Shown one piece after another: positions 12,038 through 23,605 of a stretch of 64,000 nucleotides of DNA (position 1 is its first letter; every line of letters begins with the position of its first letter). Below the pieces are notes generated by a model that was not told where the DNA came from, did not search any database, and was given only the letters and a program-made list of their open reading frames with translations. The DNA is from Paramecium sonneborni (lineage: Eukaryota > Ciliophora > Oligohymenophorea > Peniculida > Parameciidae), in the NCBI GenBank assembly GCA_905182985.1, contig CAJJDN010000040.1, forward strand, positions 275,777-339,776, in the 5' to 3' direction. Position numbers and translations under genes: made by a program.

Positions 12038-14098
12038 TCATAATGCAAACTGTTCTAAAAGTAATTCAACTTTTTAACCAATAGTTTTCTAATTATCTTA
12101 CAAACCCATATCCTTATCTCTTAAATCAGAAAATTAATAAAATTAATTAGAATCTATAAAAGAGGTGTCTAATTCATCTAAAATAGTAATTTCCTCCGTC
12201 AATTCTTTATCTTAAGATTTAGTTTTTAATTATTGAGTTAGTTAATTTTATAAATGTGGAGAATATAATAAGTTTGATTAAATTTATTAAAGTCTTTTAA
12301 GGGCTTCTCTATAAACTAATTATTCAGTATTTCTTTTATTGACGCCTACTTTTGTGATTGAAATGAGATTATTTAATTCTAATTGAACCTAATAAATATT
12401 AATAGGATTTCCATTTTAAGAAGGGTCCTTCTTCCACTCAATAGAAACTTTTGGTTTTAAATTTGTACAACCATTAACAAATTCTAAAAATGCTGATTTT
12501 GGATTTTATTTTAACTCTACTAAAGGAACAGTTTATCCTCTATGTTGAAGTAATTTATAATATATACTTATCTAAAACTTATTTTAGTATAGGTTAGACA
12601 ACTTCTCTTAAATGTTCTAAATCATAACTAGAATCAAAATATTATGCAGCTATTATGGATTTCAAAGTTTCAGCAAGAATCTTTGGATTTTTTCTAATAT
12701 AGCTTAAATTTAATACTTTAAGTTTATTTAGTTGCCCACTTAAATTAAGTTATCTAACTTATAATTTAAAGCTATCTCAGCTAGATTTCTTTCATTTAAT
12801 AGTCTTTATCTTAGTAACACTAGATCACTTGACTTCTTTATTTAAGTTTCTTTGTTTGGATATCTAAATGTAATTTCTTTATAACTTACCCTCTTTAAAT
12901 CAAGTAATCAGAAAAAAAAAACTCTAAAATTATTTACCCTATTCCTATAAAGTCTTCATTATTCCCATATGGATATTTGATACCTTTTTTCGATTAATAT
13001 TCCAACTCATGGATTTTATTGGTTAATGCTTAAGCTAATGTATTTGTGTTTTAAAATGAGAAGATTTTGTTATTCATTTTGTGAATAATAATATTGTCTT
13101 TACAATATATATGATGGCTATAATCTCTATTTTACTCTGAATGATTTCAGATCCACTATCTCATATAATTTCAATTTGCACATTATTTCGGAAACTCTTT
13201 AATGCCACTTGAAATTCATCCATTTTTTCCTAAATCTTCAGTTCTTCAAATTCAATTTAAAGCTCTATCATTGTTTTTAAAAAACTATAATTATACAGAT
13301 TATCCAAAATTATTTTACTAAATAGAATTCTCAATGAAATTTAAAATTTCCTCTAGTTATTTTACGTCTTCTAAAATCTTTTAAATCAAGTCAAGAGCCA
13401 AAATAAATCATATAATAAACCAAAGAACTTATTATTTATGATGGAAATGATTAAGTCTTTATATTCGATGGAAAATGTTGAAAAATATATACATAAAAAT
13501 TACAAAATTTCATCAACCATAAATTTTATTTTTTCTTATGAATCAATTTCTAAAAATAGTTCCTATTAAAAGGTTTTAGAATTCAGAATTAAATTTTCTT
13601 TAGGTTATCTGATAATTAATGTAAATTCTGTAAAAAAAATCAATGAAAGTGCTTTTTTGAAGGGAATTTTATAAATTTATTTACCACTTTTATAATTTGA
13701 AGTCTAAAAGAATTTCAGAAAACCAAAGAGGATCTATGATGAACAATCAGTATATTTCTTCACCAAAATTCAAATATTTGAGCTTTTTGAAATAGCATGT
13801 ATTGATTTATAATTAAATCATCTTTTAGATAGTTTATCTATTGATAGCAAAGAAAAATTTTTCATCTTATTGTTAATGATATAAATTTGAGAGATTATTA
13901 ATTAATTAAAATAATTTTCAATAATCTTTATAGGTATAAAATAATGTAAATAATTAGGAAAATTGAAAACAATCAATAATGTTTCCCTTAATATAAGAAA
14001 ACCTTATATAAATAAATTAGATATTAATGGAAATAATTTTAATGCTTTAAAAGAATTATAAGTTTAGTATAAAATCTGAGTTAATCAGAAAAAATCAG
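12038..14098 (-). pseudogene. Dicer-like RNase III / dsRNA-binding gene, apparently decayed
   Basis: Minus strand. The 3' part is well preserved, with introns of 28 nt (12540-12567) and 20 nt (12739-12758). It encodes an RNase III core: RYPN..., LLRQRLLNERNLAEIA, then ILAETLKSIIAAQYFDSSYD. A dsRNA-binding-type region ends about KVGVNKRNTEQLVYREALKRL, followed by an acidic tail ending at the TGA at 12038. The catalytic LEFLGD box should precede RYPN; around 12905-12925 the sequence reads LEF followed by a run of T and a frame change, then DYLI. Upstream to about 14098 coding-like RNase III-flank segments sit in changing frames with TGA stops. In ciliates such enzymes make scan and small interfering RNAs; this copy is probably inactive. 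Confidence 0.55.
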
Positions 14099-14104
14099 AA
14101 AAAT

Positions 14105-14541
14105 TCATTTTTTATGATAAGAGCCAAATCTAATTCTTTAATTATTCTAAAGAGTGTCACTTTAATTATTAGAGCTCTTAAATCTGAATCTTTTTTCAGG
14201 ATAATGAATTTGAGATAAGGTAGTTGTGTGAGAACTTGATTAATTACTCAATCTAAAAATTGGGTAGATATTTTCTTCAGGATCCAGATCTCTTGGAGAA
14301 CCCTAATCAAACAAAATTAAATATATATACAATTCAAAATATCAAGTATAGTTTCTTCAATTTAATCTTATCTTTTGCAATGACAAATAGTTGAGTATAA
14401 ATTATTATCCTTTAGAATTAAGAGATCTATTTATTTATCTCAAATACCTTTTATACATCCTTTTTATTCCATAGAAATCTAATTACGTTAATACATAGTC
14501 CAAATAGCCAATAGTATTTAGCTTTCTAAAGTAGTTGACAT
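14105..14541 (-). CDS. Small protein of unknown family, about 124 aa
   Basis: Start ATG at 14539-14541, stop at 14105-14107. A normal 21-nt intron (14427-14447) is clear. A second interruption at 14290-14330 must be 41 nt to keep the frame; the obvious 28-nt GT...AG candidate inside it (14303-14330) breaks the frame. Either an unusually long intron or a small indel is present. The first half is helical-looking with CHC near residue 55; the second half is serine/threonine rich and then basic. No family recognised. Confidence 0.5.
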
Positions 14542-14678
14542 ATATAATATTTTTATTAATTAAATTCTTTATGATATCAATAAATTATAATATTATCGTC
14601 TGATGAAGCATTAATCAAATGAAATTTATAAGAATAAAATAGTATTCATTCCTTAACTTTTTTATATTTAATAAGTAT

Positions 14679-15019
14679 ATGGATTAATTAAAAGGAATAG
14701 GAATTTAAGTGTTCTATACTATATTAAAATAACATAGAAGAAAGTTAAGACCTGAAATGAGAATACTAGGTGATGCTTATGTAAAAGAGGAATTTAGATA
14801 AGCAAATTAAAAGGCAAATTAAGAATAATATATAGAATTTTTAAAGAGATGGTATATATTTAAATAATATTGAAAAGGGCTATTTATATTGAAGAATTAG
14901 ATCAATCTAAATTGATTGGTAGAGATTTAACTTCAGAGGAAAAATCATTATTGAATGATGAATAAATAGAAAACTTAGCTAAGTTAAAAGAATTCTCAAA
15001 ATAATAAAAATCTGAATGA
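14679..15019 (+). CDS. SDHAF3: Succinate dehydrogenase assembly factor 3 (ACN9 family), 104 aa
   Basis: Exons 14679-14851 and 14878-15019 with a 26-nt intron. The protein has the FYTILKQHRRKL start, an LYR-related motif region, and the family core LGDAYVKEEF followed by ...FLKRW. Length fits this small mitochondrial family. SDHAF3 helps maturation of the iron-sulfur subunit of complex II in the mitochondrial matrix (family knowledge). Start chosen because it is the first ATG in frame and sits directly before the conserved helix. Divergent from the unknown gene at 14541 with 137 bp between starts. Confidence 0.88.
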
Positions 15020-15187
15020 AATATATGTATTGATTTAAAAATACAAAATAATTCTTTTATTTAGAAGAGTAAAATCACACATAGTATTCTTGATAACATA
15101 AAGATAGAAGAATAAAAAAGTATTAGAATTAAAAAAGTAAGATAGTAAAAAATAAAAAGTAGATGCAAGATAAAATTTATTGAATGA

Positions 15188-15840
15188 TCAGAATCTAAAA
15201 CTAGAAATGTGGATAAATTTTTATTAAGGACTTTCATGATTATCTAATTATTCTAAACTAGAAGACTTTGAATTAACACTTGATTTTTGAAAACTTAAAT
15301 TGTCATTTTAATCTTGTCCAGATTCCTAATTAAAATAAGTATTTTTACTGAACTCACAAACTCATAATCATAAGGATGTTTAGATGTTTAAAGATAAATT
15401 TTTCTTGCACCTTCTATTATTTATTAATATATAAATATACTAATATCAATTGATTCTGATTCAGAATCAGATGGTTAATCATAAAATGATTAAATTTTGA
15501 CCATCTATGTAAATGTGCCACTATAAGTAAATAGAACACTCTAAGATTAGTATCTAATTTGTATAGCCCTGTTCTCGCTTTATTCCCAAACAATTTCATC
15601 ACATTCAATTATAACTGCTTTAAATTGTATTAGAGTGTCTAATAATTTAGATTCAATTTTACTTTATTCTAAGTCTTCATAAAATTATCCTACCCAAAAA
15701 GGGTATATTTCATTATTAGTATGCAAACTCAAACTATTAAATGGATTCCACATTCCTAATGCTGGTACATCTCCTACAATTCTAAGTTCTTATTATGAAT
15801 GTGTCTCACATCTGACTTTAAAGTACACTAATATTGGCAT
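15188..15840 (-). CDS. CBM20 starch-binding domain protein A, 200 aa
   Basis: Exons 15441-15840, 15349-15413 and 15188-15325; introns of 27 and 23 nt. Residues 1-100 form a CBM20 module: VYFKVRCET, then LRIVGDVPALGMWNP, then FKAVIIECDEIVWEQSENR. The two tryptophans of the WNP and VWE stretches are where CBM20 modules contact alpha-glucans. The tail is serine- and acid-rich. No catalytic domain is attached, so it probably targets or scaffolds on glycogen/starch granules (inference). It is the twin of the gene at 16045-16698: same length, same three-exon structure. Confidence 0.88.
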
Positions 15841-16044
15841 GTAGTTAAAACAATTAATTTAATATAAATAGTAAAATAAGATTGAAATTTCATTAAAATA
15901 ATATTGGTATATATAATGTGTTTAATAATATAATCAATATTAATTAGATTTAGAATTTTCTATATCTATGTTCCTGGAAATTTCTATAATTTAAATTTAA
16001 TTGTTTTTTCATAAATTAGTAATTTTATTAACACAAAGAGAATA

Positions 16045-16698
16045 TCAAAGATCAACGCTTTCTGATCCAAAATTTTATTGATAATTTTGTTCATTTGATT
16101 ATTTTTTTGGACTATATTCAAATTATTCATTAGAAATCAACGAAGTTTCTTCATCATAAAATAAAGAATTCTCATCACTTATTAATTCTTCATCCTAATC
16201 AAAATGATTTCAATAATTACCGAGTCTTCATCTGAATCATATAATTTCTCTTGTAGTTATATTGAAATCTTTCTTGCGCTAGCTAAAAATAAATTAAATA
16301 AAAATACACTCAGTAATATTAGTTAAATCAGTATTTGAGAACAGCTTTCTAATATTATGAATAATCAATGATGGCTAATTAAAAGTCAAGACAACTATCG
16401 TCTTTTAGCTTATAATTTATATCAATTTGTTTGCTCCAATCTCCCATTGAAAATTTATACCATCATTAATAACTATTTTAAACTCTAGTATTTAATCTAT
16501 TTATTCAAATATAAGTTTACTTGGTTCAACCTCCAAAGGTAATTCATTTATCCAAACAGGATACATCTCTGGAGTAGTTATCAATTTAATTCCATTTTAT
16601 GGATTCCAATCACCTAATTATGGATTGTTTCCCACTATCAGAACAGTTTAAGTAAATTAAGTTGGACATATAACACGAAATAAAATCTGTGCACTCAT
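16045..16698 (-). CDS. CBM20 starch-binding domain protein B, 200 aa
   Basis: Exons 16308-16698, 16221-16282 and 16045-16194; introns of 25 and 26 nt. The N-terminal module matches CBM20: ILFRVICPT, then VLIVGNNPQLGDWNP, then FKIVINDGINFQWEIGANK. It has the same product length and intron layout as the neighbouring copy at 15188-15840, which marks a tandem duplication, but the sequences are well diverged. The tail after residue 130 is acidic and serine-rich. Like its twin it has no hydrolase domain. Confidence 0.88.
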
Positions 16699-17014
16699 TT
16701 ATCTATTATTTTTTATATTAAAAATTAATTTATTTATAGTAAAATATAAAATAACTAAAATTAAATCATTTTTCATTTAAAAAAAAATCAGATCATTTAA
16801 TTTATATATTATAAACTAAAGTCTAATTCTATTCTAAATCATTTTAAGATTAATATAATATTAATAATAATTTCGAAAAAGCATCTTAATTTTTCATTAT
16901 TTTATTTTTACATTCTTAAATAACTTGTATTAATTGAATGAATGAATTTCTCATATCATATAATATAAAAATTTTAGAAGTAAAATTATTTATTTTAATT
17001 ATAAATTATAATAA
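16699..17014. promoter_or_regulatory. Divergent intergenic region
   Basis: 316 bp between divergent starts; AT-rich, no recognisable element. Confidence 0.4.
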
Positions 17015-17916
17015 ATGTCCACTGATGAAAAAGAAGCTTAATAAAGTAAGTATAGAGAGCAAGTTATACATGCCGAAACTTTGAATATGATGGCAAAATA
17101 TTAATTAATATTTTTAAAGATGGAAATCTCAATGAGGAAAGTAGCATTAATACTAAAATTAAAGTAATACTAACTGTTAATAATAGAGGAAATTAATAAA
17201 AATTTTACGCCTTTAGAAAACTAAAGAAAAGTAGCTCTTATAATTCTAATCATTTCAAAGTTTTATTTAGTTTAATAGCATTAAAATATTAATAAGTAGG
17301 AATAATTATTCAAAAAAGATAAAAAAACAATATGCACTATGCTTTCTTAAAAGTTCGTTTCTTATTTCCAAAGAATAAAAATGATAAAATAAGAAGATCA
17401 TTTCTTCAAGTAATTGCTTCTAAAGATGCTGAAATAAAAAATCTATAAATCAAAGAATAAGAAATTACAGAAAATATTACAAATCAAAAGTTAAAAGAAT
17501 AAGAACTTTTATCAAAATTAAAATAAAAGGAATTAATCTTAACTTAACTTGAAAATGAATTAAGAAAGAATTCAGCCAATAAAACCTTTGATTCAAAAGT
17601 ATTTCTTGATTATATTAAGTTACGAAATTTAGAAATAGAAAATTAAGAAATGTAAGATCGTATCATGGGAACTGAAGATTCAGTTAGTCTCTTTATTAGA
17701 GAAATGAATGATATGTTAGATAGTCATGAAATTAGCACAAATTTAGGTATTTTGTTTAACAATCAAATAGGAATAGATTCAGATGAAAATTAGTCTTATG
17801 AATAATCAAACTAAGTTATTGAATATTAGAGTTAAAGATTGAATTAAAATTCAAGATAATAAAAATCTAAGAACTTTTACTCTAATTAATTGACAAGGAG
17901 TACTAAAATTAATTGA
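17015..17916 (+). CDS. Coiled-coil protein with unresolved N-terminus, about 290 aa
   Basis: A frame ending at TGA 17914-17916 is open from about 17030. From about residue 130 it is a strong coiled coil (K/E/Q/L rich), followed by a segment SVSLFIREMNDMLDSHE and a polar basic tail. The only nearby ATG (17015) is in another frame; the offset of 2 mod 3 could be closed only by a 14-nt GT...AG segment (17046-17059), too short for a normal intron. So the start is uncertain: indel, unusual splice or unannotated exon. A head domain plus long coil recalls SAS-6-like centriole proteins, but I would not name it. Confidence 0.55.
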
Positions 17917-17933
17917 ATATATCAATATCAAAT

Positions 17934-18735
17934 TCAGAATAACTATTATTTGATTTTCTTATCTTGCTGATAAATTTTATTATACTGTTGATTTAATAAA
18001 ATTGAATAATTGTTAACTTAAGTTTTTGGTTTTTATTTATTTATATTTGTAGCATCTTGCAATTCTTTCTCCTAATTCTTATTTCTACCTTATACTGCTA
18101 ATTTTATTGCTTGCTGGTTTTAAAGTTTAAGCATTTCATTTTCTTATTCTAATTAAGATAATTTGAAATTTATAGAATCGTTTGGATTTAATGTGATCAT
18201 ATGTTTTAATTCCTAAATTTCATTTTCTAAAGCTAGAATAGTATTTTCATATTAATGTATTTTCAATTCATAACCCTATTTAATGGTTTTTAGCTAAAAT
18301 ATTATTTACGTCAATACTTCTACTTCTTTTAATTTTATAGTTTAAATGCTTTCTAATATGCATTCATCAATTGTTTTTATGATAATCTAACAGTCTTCAA
18401 TTGAAAGTTATTATCCAGCAATTATTTTTGACAAGAATTTTTGAAGTTCATTTTACAAAGCTAATTCAAATTGTCTTTTTTGAATAGTGACATTAATTTA
18501 ATTTGGGTATTATTCCTCTTCTAGTTCATCTAAAATATTTCCTTATTAACTGTAGCTTTTTTGTCTGCTCTTGTTACTTATGGATGATGTAAAGTTGTTT
18601 CCGTATGATACATCAAATGATTGATTATGTTCTGATCTGCTTTTATAACTATTATCATTGACGAATTTAGGACCTAAATTTAAAAAATTTTTATGATTTA
18701 CCTTATGATTAGTTCAAGTTTTTCTTCATCGACAT
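17934..18735 (-). CDS. Coiled-coil protein, 257 aa
   Basis: Exons 18702-18735 and 17934-18673 with a 28-nt intron. The first 75 residues are polar and serine-rich; from about 95 to 225 there are long heptad-like runs (for example YELKIHQYENTILALENEIQ). The protein is predicted cytosolic with no membrane segment. Its stop lies 17 bp from that of the converging coiled-coil gene at 17015-17916. No family recognised. Confidence 0.75.
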
Positions 18736-19117
18736 AATAACTATAAAATTATGATTAATATTTAAAATAGTTAAATTGGTTTTATATTGTTAATATTATA
18801 TAAAATTAACTCCTAATATTAGATTTATTAAATAAAATAATAAAAGTAAAATCACAAATTAATCGTATCCTAAATTTCTTTTTACAATTCAATATTGATA
18901 TGATTTATTGCAATGTCTGATTTTTAAAATTTAAAGGTAACAAACTATAATTTATTTAAGGGAAAATCTATTTTCTTAAAAAAAAATAAAGAGTTTTTGA
19001 TTGAAAAAATGAATTTAAGGAGTTTGAGATTTTTAAATATTAATACATATTAATACAAATCATCTAAAATTGTTGTAAGTTAATATTTATAAATAAAAAA
19101 GTTAATTCATTTTATCA
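18736..19117. other. Intergenic
   Basis: 382 bp between the start of one minus-strand gene and the stop of the next. Nothing recognised. Confidence 0.4.
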
Positions 19118-21755
19118 TCATTTAACAAATAAATTTCTAAAACTACGATTAATCGCTTTATAAGCTTTTAATTAAACTAATGATTTTTAAATTTATTGGT
19201 TTGCATCTTTTATTACTTTTTCTTTTTTTTTCTATCTTCTATCCATATTTAACAATCTCATTTATTCAAAATTCAATTCGACATGACTGTTTCTATTTTT
19301 AATTTCTGCATCTATATCTAATTAATAACAGTAATATTAAGAATAATTTTAGAACTCTTCTATACCGAAAAGTGTTTCACTTTCTATAAGTCTTGGGAAT
19401 CCTTTTTCTTAAGCACTTGAATATTTACTAAGAACATTTTTAAAGTTACTTTCAGGATAAAAGTGAGTATATTCTTAGATTTAATCAAAATTAGAAAGTG
19501 AACTTAGATGAAATTATTTAAATTTTTCTTGTATTTCTTTTTTTTTTGTTTTAATTAAAAAATTATCAATTTTCTCTGTTATTCCTCCAAAATATTTTTC
19601 ACTAATTGTTAAATTTGGATTTGGGACGACATAAGTATATTTTTTGGTCATTTTGCCATTCAAATATTTAATACTTTTAATCCTGCTTTTTTATTTGAGA
19701 TTATAGATCTGATATTCAGGATATTAAGTTTCTATTATATCTTCATCAGCTACATTATAACTATTAAGAAGATCTTCTAAATATGTCTTTTTTTTTTAAT
19801 TCGTATTGATTAATTTCGAATTTTCAAATCTTTATTATGCTGATTTTATTTATTAAATACACTTTCTTGCATTATAATCAATTCTATCCCTACGAAAAAA
19901 AGCAGCTTAATGTAGTTTATCAAATTATTTGAGAAATTTAATAAAATGTGTGGCTGATCTAAAATAAAAAGTAATTTTACACATTAAAATGTAAATTCTC
20001 ACAATCTCTTGCAATATGATCATCCATTTAGCATATATAACAACGCACACCAATAGATCCATAATCTTTATGAAATACTATCTTATCCCTAAGCATATAA
20101 TACTATTCTAAATCAAAAATTCTGTTTGATTAAGTTTATGTAGAATCTTAGAATCCTTTTAGATTTTACTAAAATAAAACTTAAAAAATTTGAAAGATGC
20201 TAGAGAAATTTACACTCCTTGAACTTGCAGATCTTGGCATATTTGAATAAAAACTTATTTCACCAAAATAATCATTTCTACATTTTTATTCTATTACTAT
20301 ACCAGTTTTTTTATAAAATATATCAACTAATCCAGATTTGATCATAAACATATCATAATTTTATTAGAAATCAAATTCATCAAAAATAACTTCTTCTGGA
20401 TTGTAAATTCTTTCTTTCATACTTGGCAAAACAACCTCGATAAGAAATTATTAGGAATTATTTTTCATCAAAATATCGCAATATCCCAATAATTTTCCAT
20501 TTATTTATTTTCTTAAATCATTGGCTAATTCAACTTAAACTTAATTAGTTAAATCTTATAATACTAATGATTTAGATTCCATCACAAATTCAATATATCT
20601 TCTAATTCTATTTTATAATTAATTAGAAATAGCAGCTTTTTTCATAAATCTATTTATGCCATTAATTTTCTCTTTTTTCAACTTATTTTACCCATCAATT
20701 TCTTAAAGTGCAAATCCTATTGAATTCATAGTAAATGCAAAACCACCACAAGCAATAAGTAAAAGTAGTATTCCAATTAATCTTTCTTAAGGTGTTTATG
20801 GACTTATATCTCCATATCCTACAGTGGTCATTGTGGCTATGCCCCAATATAAAGAATTAACATATCTTATAGACCAATCAGAAAAATAAATATCTCCTAA
20901 CCAAGAATCATCGCTTGGTTCATATTATGCAAGATAATGAAATATACAACCAAGTACATGTGCAAAAAATAATACAAAAAAAAATAACTTACAAAAATTT
21001 ACTATTGCTGCTACACCAGGCTTAATTGATAATATTTCATCAAATTTATCTATTATTTTTTTTAGCTTTGCCAACCTTATTAACTTTAATACTTTAATAA
21101 ATCTTAAGAATTTCAGTAATCTTATTAATTTAGCACTTTAAACTAATGAAGATGATTCATCCATTATTATATCATAAGGAAATGTTGAAATAAAATCAAT
21201 CCAAAACCAAAAACTGATATATTCCCTCAATATTGCTTTTCTACAGATATTTAATTTACCTTCTAAATAAACACCTGTATTAAAATTAAGGAGAATATCA
21301 AATACAAATATGGCTGTGCTTACTCTTGAAAATATTTAACTTATTTCTATTTCAAAACTTATTAAAAAAGGAATTGTTATCATTTCATATATTACTAATA
21401 ATAGACATAATAAGTCCCATAACATTTTCATTGAACCATCTGGACTAAATGTGTAAGGTTATTTTAGAGTTACTAATTATTTTGTCTTATTATAAAATCT
21501 ACGAAAACGAATTGCAATGCGATCCCAATTGAAACTAAACTTTGTTTTTTATGTCTGTTTTGCCGATAACAATCTTCTTTTATAGCGATTTTGACGTAAG
21601 CGTCTTTTTTCTTTAATTTTATAACCTTCTAAAGGTTTAGCTTCCTAATCATAATCAGATCCACTTGTAATAGCTTCATCTGCTAAGAATTTATATTATC
21701 TTGTTGTTAAGACATCTTTCTTTTAATTTTGAATGAATTATACATATAATTCCAT
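19118..21755 (-). CDS. Cyclic-nucleotide-type voltage-gated K+ channel with zinc knuckle, 871 aa
   Basis: Exons 19981-21755 and 19118-19958 with a 22-nt intron. Basic cytosolic head, S1 at about 110-135, S2-S3 near 145-195, a positively charged S4 (RLLKFLRFIKVLKLIRLAK, 212-230), S5 at about 252-275, then the selectivity filter TVGYGD at 311-316 and S6. After a C-linker comes a cyclic-nucleotide-binding fold with FGEISFYSNMPRSASSRS. A CCHC knuckle follows (C572-x2-C575-x4-H580-x4-C585), an unusual addition. The tail of about 280 residues is basic and helical. It should conduct K+ across the plasma or ciliary membrane; Paramecium has a large expanded family of such channels. Confidence 0.95.
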
Positions 21756-22031
21756 TATAAATAATAAATTATTTCATTTAAAATCTAAATATCAATCTTT
21801 TTTGATTTAAATTCTCATTAATCAATTATTTTAACAAATCTAAAATGGTTATATTATTATTTCAGTATTGTTAAAATAAATTGTTAAAGCCAATATTTTT
21901 GCTTTCGATTAGTTTATGTCTAAAATTTGAAATATTAATATTTTCAGTGTTAAGTTAACTATATGTGTTCATCATTAAATAAAACGCAAAGCTATTCTTT
22001 AATTTATGACAAATTTTTAATTTTATTATTA

Positions 22032-23086
22032 ATGAATATTGATCTAATTAAAGTTATTGAGAAAAATTAGAAAAAACTTGAAATACATAACCAAAAGTTA
22101 TCTTCTTAAGCGAGAGATATTTATGCATTAGTATTGGATTCAAAATTAATAGACTATAATGTACGCGAATAGCAATTTTAAGAGCAGTAGTATTGAAAGG
22201 AGTTATGTAAGTACAAGAAAATCAACAAAATAGAATTCTGTAGTTCCCAACAAATCTGAATTATCTCGTCTTATCGATTCGGTAAGAATAAAATATGACC
22301 TTCAAGTCTTCTCCAATATCTGTTAAACAATCACATATAGATCATATTGCTTCTGTTAGTCCAAATAAAGATGATTTGACTAGAATTAGACTAGAAAATG
22401 CTGCATTGAAAGAAAAAATTAATTCAAAAGATAAGTAGATTGATTAATTGGATAAAACAATCAATGTATTAAAAAAAGAAAAAGATCTCATGACTTAATA
22501 ATATTAGAATACAATTAATCGAATCAATAAAGAATTAGAAATTGGAAAAAAAAATGCACATAATGTAGAACAAGCCCTTTAAGAATAAATAAAATTTTTA
22601 GAATAAAGTTTAGAAAAAAATCAAAATAATGATTTTAGATTAAAAGAAATGGAAACTACTATGTAGATAACTATTCTAGAAAATGAATAATTAAAACAAT
22701 AAAAAAAAGAGGATGCTAAATGGTTAAGGGAATTATAGGAATAATTTGAAATATTTTATACAAAAAGTTAGGAGACAAAAAATAAAATTGATGATACTAA
22801 ACATTTTATTCTTCAACTCTCAGAAATAACTTAATATTTAATAAATAAATAAGCACCTCCCTTAGAATTTTTTGTTCATATGAATAAATTACAAAAATAA
22901 TCAAAAGTAGAATCAACTCCACTTCCAAAAGGAAGCTCTATGAAACTAATCTTTGCTCAAGTATTTTCATTATAAATAGAAACTTTAGTAACTTTAAATT
23001 AAATTCTTAAGGATACTAAAACTTAAGTAGAAAAATTTTCTAATTAATACATTTCTTAAGTTGGCTTATAATTGGTTTCATTATGA
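22032..23086 (+). CDS. Long coiled-coil protein, 334 aa
   Basis: Exons 22032-22186, 22212-22281 and 22307-23086; two 25-nt introns. From about residue 95 to 245 the sequence is an almost uninterrupted coiled coil (E, K, Q, N and L). The first 50 residues are also helical; 55-90 is a serine/proline-rich link. A structural or scaffold role, for example in basal body or cortex, is plausible but only by character. No domain recognised. Confidence 0.78.
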
Positions 23087-23605
23087 TTATATAAGTATTG
23101 AAAAAATTTAAAATTAATTACAAATTATTAACTTTTTTTTTAATAAAAAAATATATATAACAATTATTTTATCAATTAATTAAAAATATCAGTTCATATT
23201 TATACCTTAATTAATGGATAATTTAACAAGAAATCACTTTTAGTATTTGTTGACCATACGAAAGTAGAATTAAGTGATAAATTAATTTATAATTCATTTA
23301 GTAAATTGCTTTAATTTTTCAATAATTTTCAATATAATTTCTATTATGGTAATTAAAAATAAATTTATTTGGCAATTTCTATATTAATCTTAATATCTCT
23401 TTTAACTCAAATGTTTTATTGGTTTTAAAAATAATTAAATAGGCTTTTAGGATTATTTTTTTGTTGGTATTGTTTAATTTTTTGAAAGGTCATATAAACT
23501 TTATTTATTGATTCAAATATCAGTATGTCCTTAAGATGCTCGTTGTATTTTAAGAAATTATTATTAATTTTTCATTAAATTAATTTATATCAAGAATACA
23601 ATTTA
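23087..23605. other. Intergenic
   Basis: 519 bp of AT-rich DNA between two plus-strand genes. A short minus- or plus-strand exon cannot be excluded but I see no convincing coding piece. Confidence 0.4.
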
